The translations under genes were made by a program, and so were the position numbers. Of a stretch of 44,704 bases of DNA, positions 34,076 through 42,453 are shown piece by piece. A model generated the notes under the pieces. The model was not told where the DNA came from, searched no databases, and saw only the letters and a list, made by a program, of their open reading frames with translations. Positions within the stretch are counted from its first letter, which is position 1, and every line of letters begins with the position of its first letter. Source of the DNA: Planctomycetales bacterium (GTDB taxonomy: Bacteria > Planctomycetota > Planctomycetia > Pirellulales > Lacipirellulaceae); contig JAGQOU010000043.1 of assembly GCA_020427145.1 (NCBI GenBank), positions 1 through 44,704 of the forward strand. Reading direction: 5' to 3'.

Positions 34076-35161
34076 TTATTTCGGTACGGCAATAAAGCCG
34101 GCGCAATCCGCCGAACGGCAGCCGGTCGTTTCCGGCGTTGTAATCGGCAAGCCGCGAACGTGACGGACGGCCATCCAAGCGAAACACTCGGCGGCCATGG
34201 TGCGGGGATTGAGGCCGCGTTGCGACACGTTCTTGACTTCGGCGAAATGGGCCTTGAGGTGTTTGACGATGACCGGCTGCTCGCTGCCCGCCCCGGTCAC
34301 CCACAACAGGCGCGGAACGTCGGGCAACCGCTTCGCAGCGGCCGCAAACGCCTCAGCGCAGATAGCGCACAGCGTGGCCGCCCCGTCCTCGACGCTGAGC
34401 CCGGAAACGTCGACGTGGTCAAATTCGTGCCTCCCTGCCGCCTTAGGCAGAGGGCGCGCAAAGAATGGAGCATCGAGCGCCGCAGCGACAAGTTGCTCGT
34501 CGGCGGCTCCGGCCTGCGATACGGCGCCGTCAAGGTCGTGGGGCCGGCCGGCCATTTCTTGCACCCACTCGTTCAGCAAACCGATCCCGGGGCCGGTGTC
34601 GCCGGCAATGATTTCGTTTTCCTTGCTGAGCCAGGTGACGCTGGCTACCGACGAGATGTTGAGCATCATCGCCGGGCGAGGTTCCTTCGCCATCAGCGCC
34701 CAATGAAACATGGCCGGCAGCGGCCCCCCCTGCCCCCCGGTCGCCATGTCGTGTCGACGAAAATCGCTGACCACCGGAACCCGAGTCGCTTCTGCCAATT
34801 GCCAGGGATTGCCGATCTGCAGCGTCAGGCCCTCGCTGGGAATATGCCGTAGAGTCGGTCCGTGGAAACCGATGAGTTCGACGTCTCGCGTCTCCTTGGG
34901 GAAGGTCGCGATCAACGCCTTGTAGGCCTGGGCGTGGTGCGCGGTGAGTTGCCTTTCAAGACGCAGGATTTCCGTCGTCGGCAGGTCGTTTTGGGTTGCC
35001 TCGAGAATGCGCCAGCGGAGCCGCTCGTCGTAGGGAATCGATAAGCCGCCCAGCGGGATGACGTTATCCCGACCATCGGTGTCGATGACCGCAGCCTCAA
35101 CTGTGTCGCTCGCCGAGGAGCTGATTAAACCGACGGCTCTCATTAAGGTACGGCGACTCAC
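34076..35161 (-). CDS. AnmK-like anhydro-N-acetylmuramic acid kinase with altered nucleotide-binding motif
   Basis: 361 residues from a GTG at 35161, chosen because GAGAGG lies nine bases upstream; an ATG at 35143 lacks such a site. AnmK converts 1,6-anhydro-MurNAc to MurNAc-6-phosphate in peptidoglycan recycling. Family landmarks seen: HGPTLRH, DFRRHDMATGGQGGPLPAMFH, GDTGPGIGLLNEW with the catalytic-type Asp188, KAAGRHEFD, WVTGAGSEQP and MAAECFAWMA. The N-terminal ATP motif, usually MSGTSxDGVD, reads ISSSASDTVE (13-22), and NIGGIANVT reads NISSVASVT. So the fold and probable catalytic Asp are kept, but glycines of the nucleotide site are lost. It may phosphorylate another sugar, bind the nucleotide differently, or be regulatory. 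It leads a minus-strand unit with two Gfo/Idh genes. Confidence 0.85.
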   Translation of the reverse strand: MSRRTLMRAVGLISSSASDTVEAAVIDTDGRDNVIPLGGLSIPYDERLRWRILEATQNDLPTTEILRLERQLTAHHAQAYKALIATFPKETRDVELIGFHGPTLRHIPSEGLTLQIGNPWQLAEATRVPVVSDFRRHDMATGGQGGPLPAMFHWALMAKEPRPAMMLNISSVASVTWLSKENEIIAGDTGPGIGLLNEWVQEMAGRPHDLDGAVSQAGAADEQLVAAALDAPFFARPLPKAAGRHEFDHVDVSGLSVEDGAATLCAICAEAFAAAAKRLPDVPRLLWVTGAGSEQPVIVKHLKAHFAEVKNVSQRGLNPRTMAAECFAWMAVRHVRGLPITTPETTGCRSADCAGFIAVPK

Positions 35162-35379
35162 CAGGGGATTCCTCTCATGCGCACAGCGTAGCCGGGCATC
35201 GAAGCGGTCAGTCTACCAACGGCCCAGCCCGGCCAATACGAGAGGAAGCGATTAATTTTCCACAATTCGCGCACGCCGCATGGTATCATCGGCCGTATTC
35301 GGACAGATTGAGGATGCCGACGCGTCGCCGTCGGCGGCCGCTCGTTCACCCTATTCCGCAGCGACGTCGCGGAGCATTC
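35162..35379. promoter_or_regulatory. Divergent promoter/operator region between anmK-like and xylR-like genes
   Basis: This 218-base region serves both directions. A plus-strand -10-like TATCAT is at 35284-35289 without a convincing -35. An inverted repeat GCCGGGC (35191-35197) / GCCCGGC (35227-35233) lies in the minus-strand leader. An AT-rich patch (35249-35267) is a likely place for the XylR-type protein to bind. No gene is seen. Confidence 0.4.
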
Positions 35380-36588
35380 ATGACCGACGCTTCCCGCACT
35401 AATCGCATCTTGCAGATCGTCGTGCTGGTCGAGTTGGACAACAGTTGGGGCCGCAACGTTGTTCAAGGCGTGGGCGATTTCGCGACCAATTTTGGACCGT
35501 GGAATCTCTTGATCGATCCGCGCGACTACAGCGAGGGCCGGTCTCTTCCGGAATCGTGGCAGGGCGACGGCGTGATCGCACGGATCAGCACGCCGATTCA
35601 CCTTGAAAAGCTGACCAGCACGGGACTGCCCGTGGTCAACGTCGACGATCTCTTTCCCGACGCCCCCGGCATGGGTTACGTGCTGACGGATGAAGCAGCC
35701 CGGGCGGAGATGGCCTTGGGACATTTCCAGCAGCGCGGGTTTCAGCACTTTGCGTTTTTCGCGCCGCCCAGCCACGACTACTCGCGGACGCGGGAACACG
35801 CCTTCGTTGCGGCGGTGGAATCCACGGGCGGCAAATGTCATGTCTATCGTCCCGGCTATCGAGTCGGCCGCCGCATTCGACGCGAGGAAGAGCACAATCG
35901 CACGTTGCGCTGGCTGAGGAGTTTGCCGCGACCTACGGCGATCATGGCTGTCGACGCGCGCCGGGCGCGACAACTGTCGGAAATCTGCTCCGTCGAAGAA
36001 ATCCGCGTGCCGGATGAGTTTGCGATTCTGGCGGGCGACAACGACGACCTGCTGTGCAATCTCAGCATGCCGCCGCTTTCGAGCATCAAGGTGGCGAGTC
36101 GGCGGATCGGCTACGACGCTGCGGCCATGTTGCTGCAGATGATTCGGTCGAATGAAGCGCCCGCAGAGCCAGTGCAACTGCCGCCCATCTGCGTGATTGG
36201 CAAACAGTCGACCGACGTGCTGGCGATCGACGATGAAATGATCATTCGCGCGGTGCGATTCATTCAGGCGCACGCCTTTCAAGGAATTGTCGTCGACGAC
36301 GTCCTCAAGGAGGTGCCCGTCTCGCGGCGCTACTTGGAGCTGCAGTTTCGGCGATACTTCGGGCGGTTGCCGGCCGAGGAGATTCGCCGCTTGCGGCTCG
36401 ACCGGGGCAAGGAACTGCTGGCTCAAACCGACATGTCGGTCGACGCAGTGGCCGAGGCCTGCGGCTACGCCGGCGCGACCCAGTTTGGCGTCGCGTTTCG
36501 CAAACGGTTTGGCGCCACGCCGCTTAGTTTTCGCAAGCATCTGCGACAAGGGGACGCCACAGGAGCATCGGCCGGGAGCAACGCGTGA
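35380..36588 (+). CDS. XylR-type transcription regulator (periplasmic-binding-like sensor plus AraC HTH)
   Basis: 402 residues from the ATG at 35380, with GGAG at 35371-35374; the frame is open upstream to 35308 without a better start. Residues about 12-280 have the LacI/periplasmic-binding-like ligand fold seen in XylR (ILQIVVLVELDNSWGRNVVQ, GDGVIARI, PVVNVDDLFPD, FQHFAFFAPP, ILAGDNDDLLCNLSMPPLSS). Residues about 295-392 hold two AraC helix-turn-helix motifs (DVLKEVPVSRRYLELQFRRY and MSVDAVAEACGYAGATQFGV) with the closing F-x-K-x-F-G-x-T-P motif. In this family, sugar binding turns on nearby catabolic genes. It is divergent from the AnmK-like/Gfo/Idh set and overlaps the symporter start (GTGA), so it probably controls both in response to an imported sugar. 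Confidence 0.93.
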   Translation: MTDASRTNRILQIVVLVELDNSWGRNVVQGVGDFATNFGPWNLLIDPRDYSEGRSLPESWQGDGVIARISTPIHLEKLTSTGLPVVNVDDLFPDAPGMGYVLTDEAARAEMALGHFQQRGFQHFAFFAPPSHDYSRTREHAFVAAVESTGGKCHVYRPGYRVGRRIRREEEHNRTLRWLRSLPRPTAIMAVDARRARQLSEICSVEEIRVPDEFAILAGDNDDLLCNLSMPPLSSIKVASRRIGYDAAAMLLQMIRSNEAPAEPVQLPPICVIGKQSTDVLAIDDEMIIRAVRFIQAHAFQGIVVDDVLKEVPVSRRYLELQFRRYFGRLPAEEIRRLRLDRGKELLAQTDMSVDAVAEACGYAGATQFGVAFRKRFGATPLSFRKHLRQGDATGASAGSNA

Positions 36589-38522
36589 CGCCTGCCCAGC
36601 GAGTTCTCGATACGTTCGCCGCGGCCCCCGGCTGGTCGCAGCTGTTCGCGGACGCGTTGACGGGCGCGCTGCCCCGCGGCTGGCTCGACTCGTTGGTGGT
36701 CGTCGCGTATCTGGCGGCGACGGTCTTCATCGGGCTCAAGGGAGCCAAGTGGCTTGCACCGCGCCGCGCATCAGCCAGTCAGGAACAGGAGGACGACTAC
36801 TTCCTCGCCGGGCGCAACGTTCCGGGGTGGCTGAACGGAGTCTCTTATGCGGTGACGCTCGTGAATGCCGACGTCGCTCCCGCGTACTGCGGCGTCGCGG
36901 TGGTGGTGGGCTTGCCGGTCGCTTGGTTTTACATCTCGCGATTTGGATTGGCGCTCATGTTGGCGGCATTGCTGTTCGCGGTGCGATGGCGCCAGTTGGG
37001 AATACGCACGGGTCCTGAGTTCTTCTCGCTGCGTTTTGGCAATCGCTCGGCGCGCTGGGTGCGCACCTACACGTCGGCCTACAGCGTCGTCATCGGCACC
37101 ATTCCCTGGATTGGCGCCGGCCTGCTGGGCGTTCACATGATCTTCGCGCCAATTGTGGGCATCGATTCCAAGACGGTCACGTTGCTGATCATTCTGCCGG
37201 TCATGGTGAGTTACGTCTGGTTTTCCGGATTCGCCGGCGTCCTGGCGACGGACTTCATGCAGACGATCGTCATCTTGGGAGCCAACCTGTGCGTGCTGGT
37301 CGCCGTGTTCGCCAAGTTCGGCGGACCCGCGGGCGTTGCTGCGGCAATCGAGAGCGCGCTGCCCGAGAAGGCGCACGAGATCTTGTCGCTCACGCCCGTC
37401 CCCGGACATCACCTCATGGGTCCGCTGGCCGTGGCGGCGTGGCTTGTCGTTTCCACAGTGGGGGTCGGGGGCAACGTGGCTTTCGAGGGGCAAAGGCTGT
37501 TTTCTTGCCGTTCGCCGCGCTCAGCGGCGTCGGTCGGCGTGTGGTGCCAGATTGCGCTGTTTGCGATGCTCGCCTTGCTGACGCTGCCCATGCTGGGCGT
37601 CCTCGCCAATCACCCCGAGATGTATTCGGCCACGCCCCAGGTTCGCGAGACGGCGTACGGGCTGCTGCTCGCGGATTTTCTGCCGCCAGGCGCCTTGGGA
37701 TTGGCCCTGGCTGCGCTGTTGGCGGCCGTCATGTCGACCGTCGCCGGGCATATCAACTACGGTTCGCAAACGTTGCTCAACGACGTGTGCCGGCCTTTCG
37801 TACCGCAGATGACCGAACACCGTGCGCTGCTCACGGGACGGTTGCTCATGCTGCTGGTGCTCGGGCTGGCGATCGTCGTCATGGCGTTCGCCGATTCGCT
37901 GGTCGGCATTGCCGTGGTCGTCGTCGGGTTGTTCGGATCGACGCTCACCTTCGGATGGGGGCAGTGGTGGTGGTGGCGGGCGAATTTTCCCGCGTGGTGC
38001 GCGGCCACCTTCGGGGGGCCGATCCTCTACGCCGTGCTCATGCAGGCTCTCCCCTACTGGCCATGGTGGCGCGAACAAGCGGCGCTCAGTCCATCGGCCC
38101 AGCAAACGATGGCGATGCTTCAGGCGGCGATCACCATGGCTGCGACGACGGTGCTCTGGATCGCGGTGGCGCTGGCCACGACTCCCGAAGACATGGCGAC
38201 TCTCCGGCAGTTTTATCTCCGGGCGCGCCCCATGGGTTTGTGGGGGCCCGTCCGCAAGGCCCTTCTTGCCGACGGGGTCGCAAGCACGCGTGTGGTGCAA
38301 CCTCGCGGCGCGCTGCTGGCCGGCGCGGCAATCGCGGTTCTGGGAGCGACGTGGACGGCGCTGGCAACGATGGCCCTGTCGGCCGCAGTCGGCGGAATGA
38401 CCGGCAAAGCGATCGCGCTGGCGCTTACAGCCGCCGGGTTGGCGTATCTGTTTCTGCTAGCGTTTCGCTGGCATGTGGCACGGCTGACGGGCGACCGACC
38501 GACCGACCGACTGACGCTCTGA
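36585..38522 (+). CDS. Sodium:solute symporter (SSS family)
   Basis: 645 residues starting at GTG 36585, whose TGA overlaps the regulator stop; GGGAG lies just upstream and no ATG fits. The protein has about 13-14 hydrophobic helices, beginning SLVVVAYLAATVFIGL after a 35-residue amphipathic N-terminus. Family features are the DDYFLAGRNVPGW segment after helix 1, the VNADVAP stretch in the unwound-helix position, FSGFAGVLATDFMQ, and GLALAALLAAVMSTVAGHINYGS near the second sodium-site helix. It should import a sugar or related solute with Na+. A WGQWWWWRANFPAW patch is notable for aromatic density. Coupling to the XylR-type regulator and opposition to the oxidoreductase/kinase genes point to a sugar or sugar-acid substrate; identity unknown. 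Confidence 0.92.
   Translation: MTPAQRVLDTFAAAPGWSQLFADALTGALPRGWLDSLVVVAYLAATVFIGLKGAKWLAPRRASASQEQEDDYFLAGRNVPGWLNGVSYAVTLVNADVAPAYCGVAVVVGLPVAWFYISRFGLALMLAALLFAVRWRQLGIRTGPEFFSLRFGNRSARWVRTYTSAYSVVIGTIPWIGAGLLGVHMIFAPIVGIDSKTVTLLIILPVMVSYVWFSGFAGVLATDFMQTIVILGANLCVLVAVFAKFGGPAGVAAAIESALPEKAHEILSLTPVPGHHLMGPLAVAAWLVVSTVGVGGNVAFEGQRLFSCRSPRSAASVGVWCQIALFAMLALLTLPMLGVLANHPEMYSATPQVRETAYGLLLADFLPPGALGLALAALLAAVMSTVAGHINYGSQTLLNDVCRPFVPQMTEHRALLTGRLLMLLVLGLAIVVMAFADSLVGIAVVVVGLFGSTLTFGWGQWWWWRANFPAWCAATFGGPILYAVLMQALPYWPWWREQAALSPSAQQTMAMLQAAITMAATTVLWIAVALATTPEDMATLRQFYLRARPMGLWGPVRKALLADGVASTRVVQPRGALLAGAAIAVLGATWTALATMALSAAVGGMTGKAIALALTAAGLAYLFLLAFRWHVARLTGDRPTDRLTL
38493..38508 (+). repeat. 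GACC tetranucleotide repeat at the 3' end of the symporter gene
   Basis: Four perfect GACC units followed by GACT, encoding a DRPTDRLT-type tail. Slippage here would change only the last few residues of the symporter. Confidence 0.7.
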
Positions 38523-38551
38523 CCGAAATCACGCGGCTTGGCTTGCAATGG

Positions 38552-40246
38552 TCATTGTCGATCAAGGCCGCGAACAAAGAACGTGACCGAGGCGGCGATC
38601 GCAACTATGCCGGCCAGCCGAGTCGACGAGGGCTCGGCAACGGCGTACGGAATCGCCGACGGAGGCGATACGATGAGCCCCAGATTCAGGCGCCAGTAGG
38701 GGAGATCAGCTCCGTCGACCCTTGAGTCGTGGTTGAAGTCGCCGTGCGTGCCCGCCGTCACGGTCGAACCGAAACCGCGTTGCCAGCCGAGAAAGTCCGC
38801 GCCGTCGATCTGGCCGTTACCGTCGAAGTCGCCGAAAAAGGTCGTCTCGCTGCGGTGATCGACGAGCAGTTCGACCTCTGAGGCGCCGGGCACGCTAAGT
38901 TGCCGCTCGCCTTCGGCAAGTTGGACAACCGCATACTCGCGCCAGATTGGGGAGGAGCCACTGCGGACAACCACGCGAAAACGTCCTGGCGTGGCGACTT
39001 CCACGGTCCACTCACCCGGCGCATCGACGACGGCCACGGCCGGCGGAGGTCTATGATCGGCGACGAATCGCGGGTTGGCCGCCTGTCCGTTCTCTGGTAC
39101 GTCATAGAATTCGGAAAGCTCCGTTGCGTAGTTCGCGAGCAACCCGCCGCTGTACCACAAGGAGTGGCCGCCCGCGCCAACGCTGCGAGAGCGTTCGATC
39201 ATCTGCCGCAGATCCGACCAAGGCGTCGTTGTTAAACCATTGATGCTCAGACCGAACACCAGCTTTTCAATGTCATCGGGTTCAAAAGGACTGACCTGAG
39301 CATTCACGATGGAATTGAACGAAGAAATATTGCTGCGGTAGAGTTGCACCGCGAACTCGTCGAACAGGCCCGCCGACTCCCACTGCGGCCAGTTCGCGTT
39401 GTAGTTTGTTGTGGAAAAAGGCGTGATTGACGGGCTGACCGAGAATTCAAGATCTGGGCGGGCTGTCTTAACTGCCGAGTAGAGTTGGGCGGCAAAGTCG
39501 GTTACCTGCTGCTGGCGCCACTGGCTGAATTGGGCGTCGCCGGACGAGGTCGGCGCGCGGTTGCCAGTTTGCGCTGTGTAAAGCGAAATGGTGGTGGCGT
39601 CAAAACCAAAGTTCACCGGCCACGTCATATGGTCGTCGAACTGGACGCCATCGAGGTCGTATCGAGACACGGCTTCGAGCGTCAGATCGACCAAGAACTG
39701 ACGAACCTCTGGAACGGCGATGTTCATGTACGCGAACCCGCCGTTCGTGCCGTCTGCGTACTGGCCCGCTTGGTTCTGCAGCAACCACCCGCGATTCTTC
39801 ATGTAGACCGCGAGTGGATTGCTCGGCGAGCCGCCCGCGCCTATGTACTGAGCGATTGCTCCGTACTCGAACCATGCGTAATAGGACATTCCGTTGCGGT
39901 GGGCCTGGGTCAGCGTTTCCTGAACCAAGTCGCGCGACCCGCCGAGGAGCGGATTTCGATCGGCCGCGCCGATCAGCGCCTGCAGCGTTTGCGAGGGAAA
40001 GTTCGTATAGCCGTTCTTCCACGCTTCGACATAGACCGTGTTGAGACCGATGTTCCGCAATTGCGTTACGACCGCCGCTGTGTTGACCCCCGTACGGATG
40101 TGGTCTTCGTTGGTGGTCGTGAGCCAGACGCCCCTCACCTCCGGCGTTGCCCCGCGGCAGGCAAGGCCAGCGAACAGTTGGCAGCTCGCAACCGTCAGGG
40201 CAATAACAGGCAAGACGCTCCCGGCGCCGGACAGTCGGCGGAACAT
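38552..40246 (-). CDS. GHL10/DUF187-type glycosidase with dockerin-like repeats and PEP-CTERM-like anchor
   Basis: 564 residues from the ATG at 40246, supported by AGGAAA about seven bases upstream. The signal peptide covers residues 1-32 (VIALTVASCQLFAGLACRGA). Residues about 35-390 are a glycosyl-hydrolase-like 10 TIM barrel: VRGVWLTTT, GLNTVYVEAWKNGYTNFPS, MSYYAWFEYGA, YDLDGVQFDDHMTWP, FDEFAVQLYR. The family includes E. coli DigH (YddW), which cuts denuded peptidoglycan glycans, but many members have unknown substrates. A beta domain (GEWTVEVATPGRFRVVVRSG) follows. Then come dockerin-like repeats (FGDFDGNGQIDGADFLGWQRG and FNHDSRVDGADLPYW) and a C-terminal anchor reading AEPSSTRLAGIVAIAASVTFFV then RGLDRQ. 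AEPS replaces the usual PEP, so exosortase recognition is less certain. It is downstream of and probably co-transcribed with the FAD oxidoreductase gene. Confidence 0.88.
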   Translation of the reverse strand: MFRRLSGAGSVLPVIALTVASCQLFAGLACRGATPEVRGVWLTTTNEDHIRTGVNTAAVVTQLRNIGLNTVYVEAWKNGYTNFPSQTLQALIGAADRNPLLGGSRDLVQETLTQAHRNGMSYYAWFEYGAIAQYIGAGGSPSNPLAVYMKNRGWLLQNQAGQYADGTNGGFAYMNIAVPEVRQFLVDLTLEAVSRYDLDGVQFDDHMTWPVNFGFDATTISLYTAQTGNRAPTSSGDAQFSQWRQQQVTDFAAQLYSAVKTARPDLEFSVSPSITPFSTTNYNANWPQWESAGLFDEFAVQLYRSNISSFNSIVNAQVSPFEPDDIEKLVFGLSINGLTTTPWSDLRQMIERSRSVGAGGHSLWYSGGLLANYATELSEFYDVPENGQAANPRFVADHRPPPAVAVVDAPGEWTVEVATPGRFRVVVRSGSSPIWREYAVVQLAEGERQLSVPGASEVELLVDHRSETTFFGDFDGNGQIDGADFLGWQRGFGSTVTAGTHGDFNHDSRVDGADLPYWRLNLGLIVSPPSAIPYAVAEPSSTRLAGIVAIAASVTFFVRGLDRQ

Positions 40247-40269
40247 CGAACGATTTCCTGTAGAGCAAA

Positions 40270-42006
40270 TCACTGCGGGTTAGGCGGAGCGAAAGTCCAA
40301 TCGACGGGGGTCTTTTCGGCGACCAGCGGACGCAGTTCGCTGATTGAATCGTAAGCTTGCGCAGCGGACTTGCCCGTGTGGGCCATGTAGGCGGCGGCGA
40401 CGCCCGCAGCGGCGCCCGTCGACCACTCGATGGGATGCAGCCGCGTTGCCGAGTTGGCGGCGAAACTCTGCGCCATTGTCTTGCCTGCAACCAGGAAGTT
40501 CTCCAAATGCTTGTTCGTCAATGCACGGAAGGGAATGTAAAAGGGAAGCGTGTCGTGCGCGGCCGACAAATATTCGGGCATTTGTTCGCATTGCGTCGGG
40601 TGAATGTCAGCAGGATAGGCGCCCAACGCAATCCGGTCGGCAAAGCGAGTTCCGGTTTGTTGTTCCGCCGGCCCCGTGAGATCGGCCAGTCTCAGGATGA
40701 ATCCGTCGAGCCCGATCGACCGGCGCGTGTCGCGGATATAAGGTAGCTTGGCGAGACCGTGCGTCGTGCCGAGCACCGTCGAATCGAGCGTGATCTGCCG
40801 CGGATCGATCCCCGTCGGTGCGTGCTCCTTAAACCACTGGTGCCAGGCGAAGGCGCGCTGCTCGGCGGCCGCGAGCACGTTAAGGTTGATGCCGCCCTGC
40901 CATTCGGCGCGCTCGGCTCGCGTTGCTTCATATCCTTTGAACAGATAGCCAAACGGATAATCATTGCCGCCCTCGCCGAGCGAGAACGAATAGCCCCAAT
41001 TCTGCAGACAAAGGTCGCCAGGCCCCGGCGGGCCGCTGCCGCGGATGCGGCGATAGGTCCAGATTTTCTCCCAGGCGTCGTCGCGTTCGCGATAACTGCC
41101 GTAACCGAGACGCTCGGCGTGCACCGGGGGTGCGGGATCAGCGGCTGGCTCGCGATGAAATCGCTCGACAAAGCAGCACACCGTCGCCTGGCCGCAGGTG
41201 TCGTCGCCTTGCGTCCCGCCATCGCTCGACTCCACGCCGATCAGATAGGGCGCATCCGCCAACGCGAGGACTTCTCCCCACTCGGTTGCGTCGATGAAAA
41301 TAGTCGTTCCGTCGGTTGGGGACGCCTCGATGCGGCGAACTTGCTTGGTGAATCGAGCCGAGTCGGCCGCCGAGTACCAATCCGCAAGGTCCTGCGATGG
41401 CAGGACGTCGTATCCCTGGGCGGCTACGTCCGGACGCGGCGTGCGCGTGATCGTCGTGAGCGCGACGATGCGGCGACCGGTCTCGTCAACTTCGACGTCC
41501 TTGACCACCGTGTCGAGCAGCACCACCAGTCGATCGCCGACCCGATCTTGCAAGGTTTGCAGTTGGTTGACGACGAACTGGTCGGGACAGAAACAGAACC
41601 GACTCACCCAGCATTCGCCCGGGTCGGAGATCGACGTCAGCGCCTCGTTGAAATTGGGCGTGATGTTTTGCGGCATCCGCGCCACGGCGGCGACGTTGAG
41701 CAGCGGGCGTTCGGTCCCCGGTTCCCGAATCGTGTGCCAGGCCTCGTCCACGGCCGGCACGCCGCTGGCGGTCAACTGACCGCCGACCCAATTGGTGGGC
41801 TCGATCAGCAGCGTGCGGGCCCCGCTTTCCGCCGCGGCGATTGCCGAGGCAAATGCGGCGGTCGACCCGCCGGCCACGATGACGTCGAAAGACTGCCGCG
41901 AGTGCGCGTCGTGTTCACTAGCGTGGCACGCGACGACCGCCGTGATCCAGGCGAGCAAGGACAGACCGAGCGAGCCGATTCTTCCAAATTTTTCGCGATG
42001 TGCCAC
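40270..42006 (-). CDS. Secreted FAD-dependent oxidoreductase (FAD_oxidored family)
   Basis: 578 residues from the GTG at 42006. The open frame reaches an ATG at 42150, but those extra 48 codons have weaker third-position GC and precede what looks like a proper signal peptide (MAHREKFGRIGSLGLSLLAW, then ITAVVACHA). The FAD-binding fold is FDVIVAGGSTAAFASAIAAA (about 40-59), LLIEPTNWVGGQLT, then conserved FIDATEWGEVLALADAPYL and a C-terminal NFLVAGKTMAQSF...ATRLHPIEWSTGAAAG block typical of the FAD_oxidored family. Several Cys residues cluster in DDTCGQATVCCF. The substrate is unknown; in planctomycetes and Bacteroidetes these proteins often accompany family-10-like glycosidases, as here (about 23 bases to the GHL10 gene). 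Export of an FAD enzyme of this size implies either folding outside or Tat-independent flavinylation. Confidence 0.88.
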   Translation of the reverse strand: MAHREKFGRIGSLGLSLLAWITAVVACHASEHDAHSRQSFDVIVAGGSTAAFASAIAAAESGARTLLIEPTNWVGGQLTASGVPAVDEAWHTIREPGTERPLLNVAAVARMPQNITPNFNEALTSISDPGECWVSRFCFCPDQFVVNQLQTLQDRVGDRLVVLLDTVVKDVEVDETGRRIVALTTITRTPRPDVAAQGYDVLPSQDLADWYSAADSARFTKQVRRIEASPTDGTTIFIDATEWGEVLALADAPYLIGVESSDGGTQGDDTCGQATVCCFVERFHREPAADPAPPVHAERLGYGSYRERDDAWEKIWTYRRIRGSGPPGPGDLCLQNWGYSFSLGEGGNDYPFGYLFKGYEATRAERAEWQGGINLNVLAAAEQRAFAWHQWFKEHAPTGIDPRQITLDSTVLGTTHGLAKLPYIRDTRRSIGLDGFILRLADLTGPAEQQTGTRFADRIALGAYPADIHPTQCEQMPEYLSAAHDTLPFYIPFRALTNKHLENFLVAGKTMAQSFAANSATRLHPIEWSTGAAAGVAAAYMAHTGKSAAQAYDSISELRPLVAEKTPVDWTFAPPNPQ

Positions 42007-42453
42007 GGACGTTACCGAATCGAGGACTTCAATTGCCGCGTCTGTCGTCACGCAGATTTGCGCGCGGAAACGTAAGCGATGCGTAATGAGTTCGTTGACT
42101 TTAAGCGCAGTCGTGGCGCTGAGCCAACGAAATCGCGTGTATTTTTCCATTGAATGCGCACCGGCAGCTGGTTCGGCGGCAGCGGGCCGGCCTTCTCGAC
42201 TGTGTTGTGCAGCTCCAGGGGCTCACGCAAACTCGACGAGAATCCGGCGGGTCTGATCATATCGTTGACGACCAAGGCAACTCGGGCGTGCGCATTCTGT
42301 GGATTTTTTTACGCCAAATGTGTTGGTTGGAGGTATGGCACGCAGTTATGCTCAGCCTCTGACGTTGCGGCGTTGAACGCGGGGGCGGCTCAACGAGCGC
42401 AGCGGACCCAGCTCTTTTCTCAACATTGCCTTACTACGTCGGAGGTCGAGCTA
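42007..42453. other. Divergent intergenic region upstream of the FAD oxidoreductase and the propeller-like gene
   Basis: 447 bases, or 303 if the FAD gene begins at 42150. No gene is convincing here: the plus-strand frame open from 42154 joins the next gene but has no protein-like content and no start signal. Visible elements are a T7 run at 42304-42310 and a TGGCACG...TATGCT sequence at 42336-42352 that resembles a sigma-54 promoter with one extra base in the spacer. Confidence 0.45.

Noticed and set aside
42007-42150. Upstream extension of the FAD oxidoreductase to an ATG at 42150
   Set aside because: Kept only as an alternative: third-position GC falls and the extra residues precede a normal signal peptide. 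It cannot be excluded without proteomics.
42154-42453. Upstream extension of the propeller-like frame
   Set aside because: No protein-like composition; the ATG at 42454 has a good ribosome site and begins a signal peptide.
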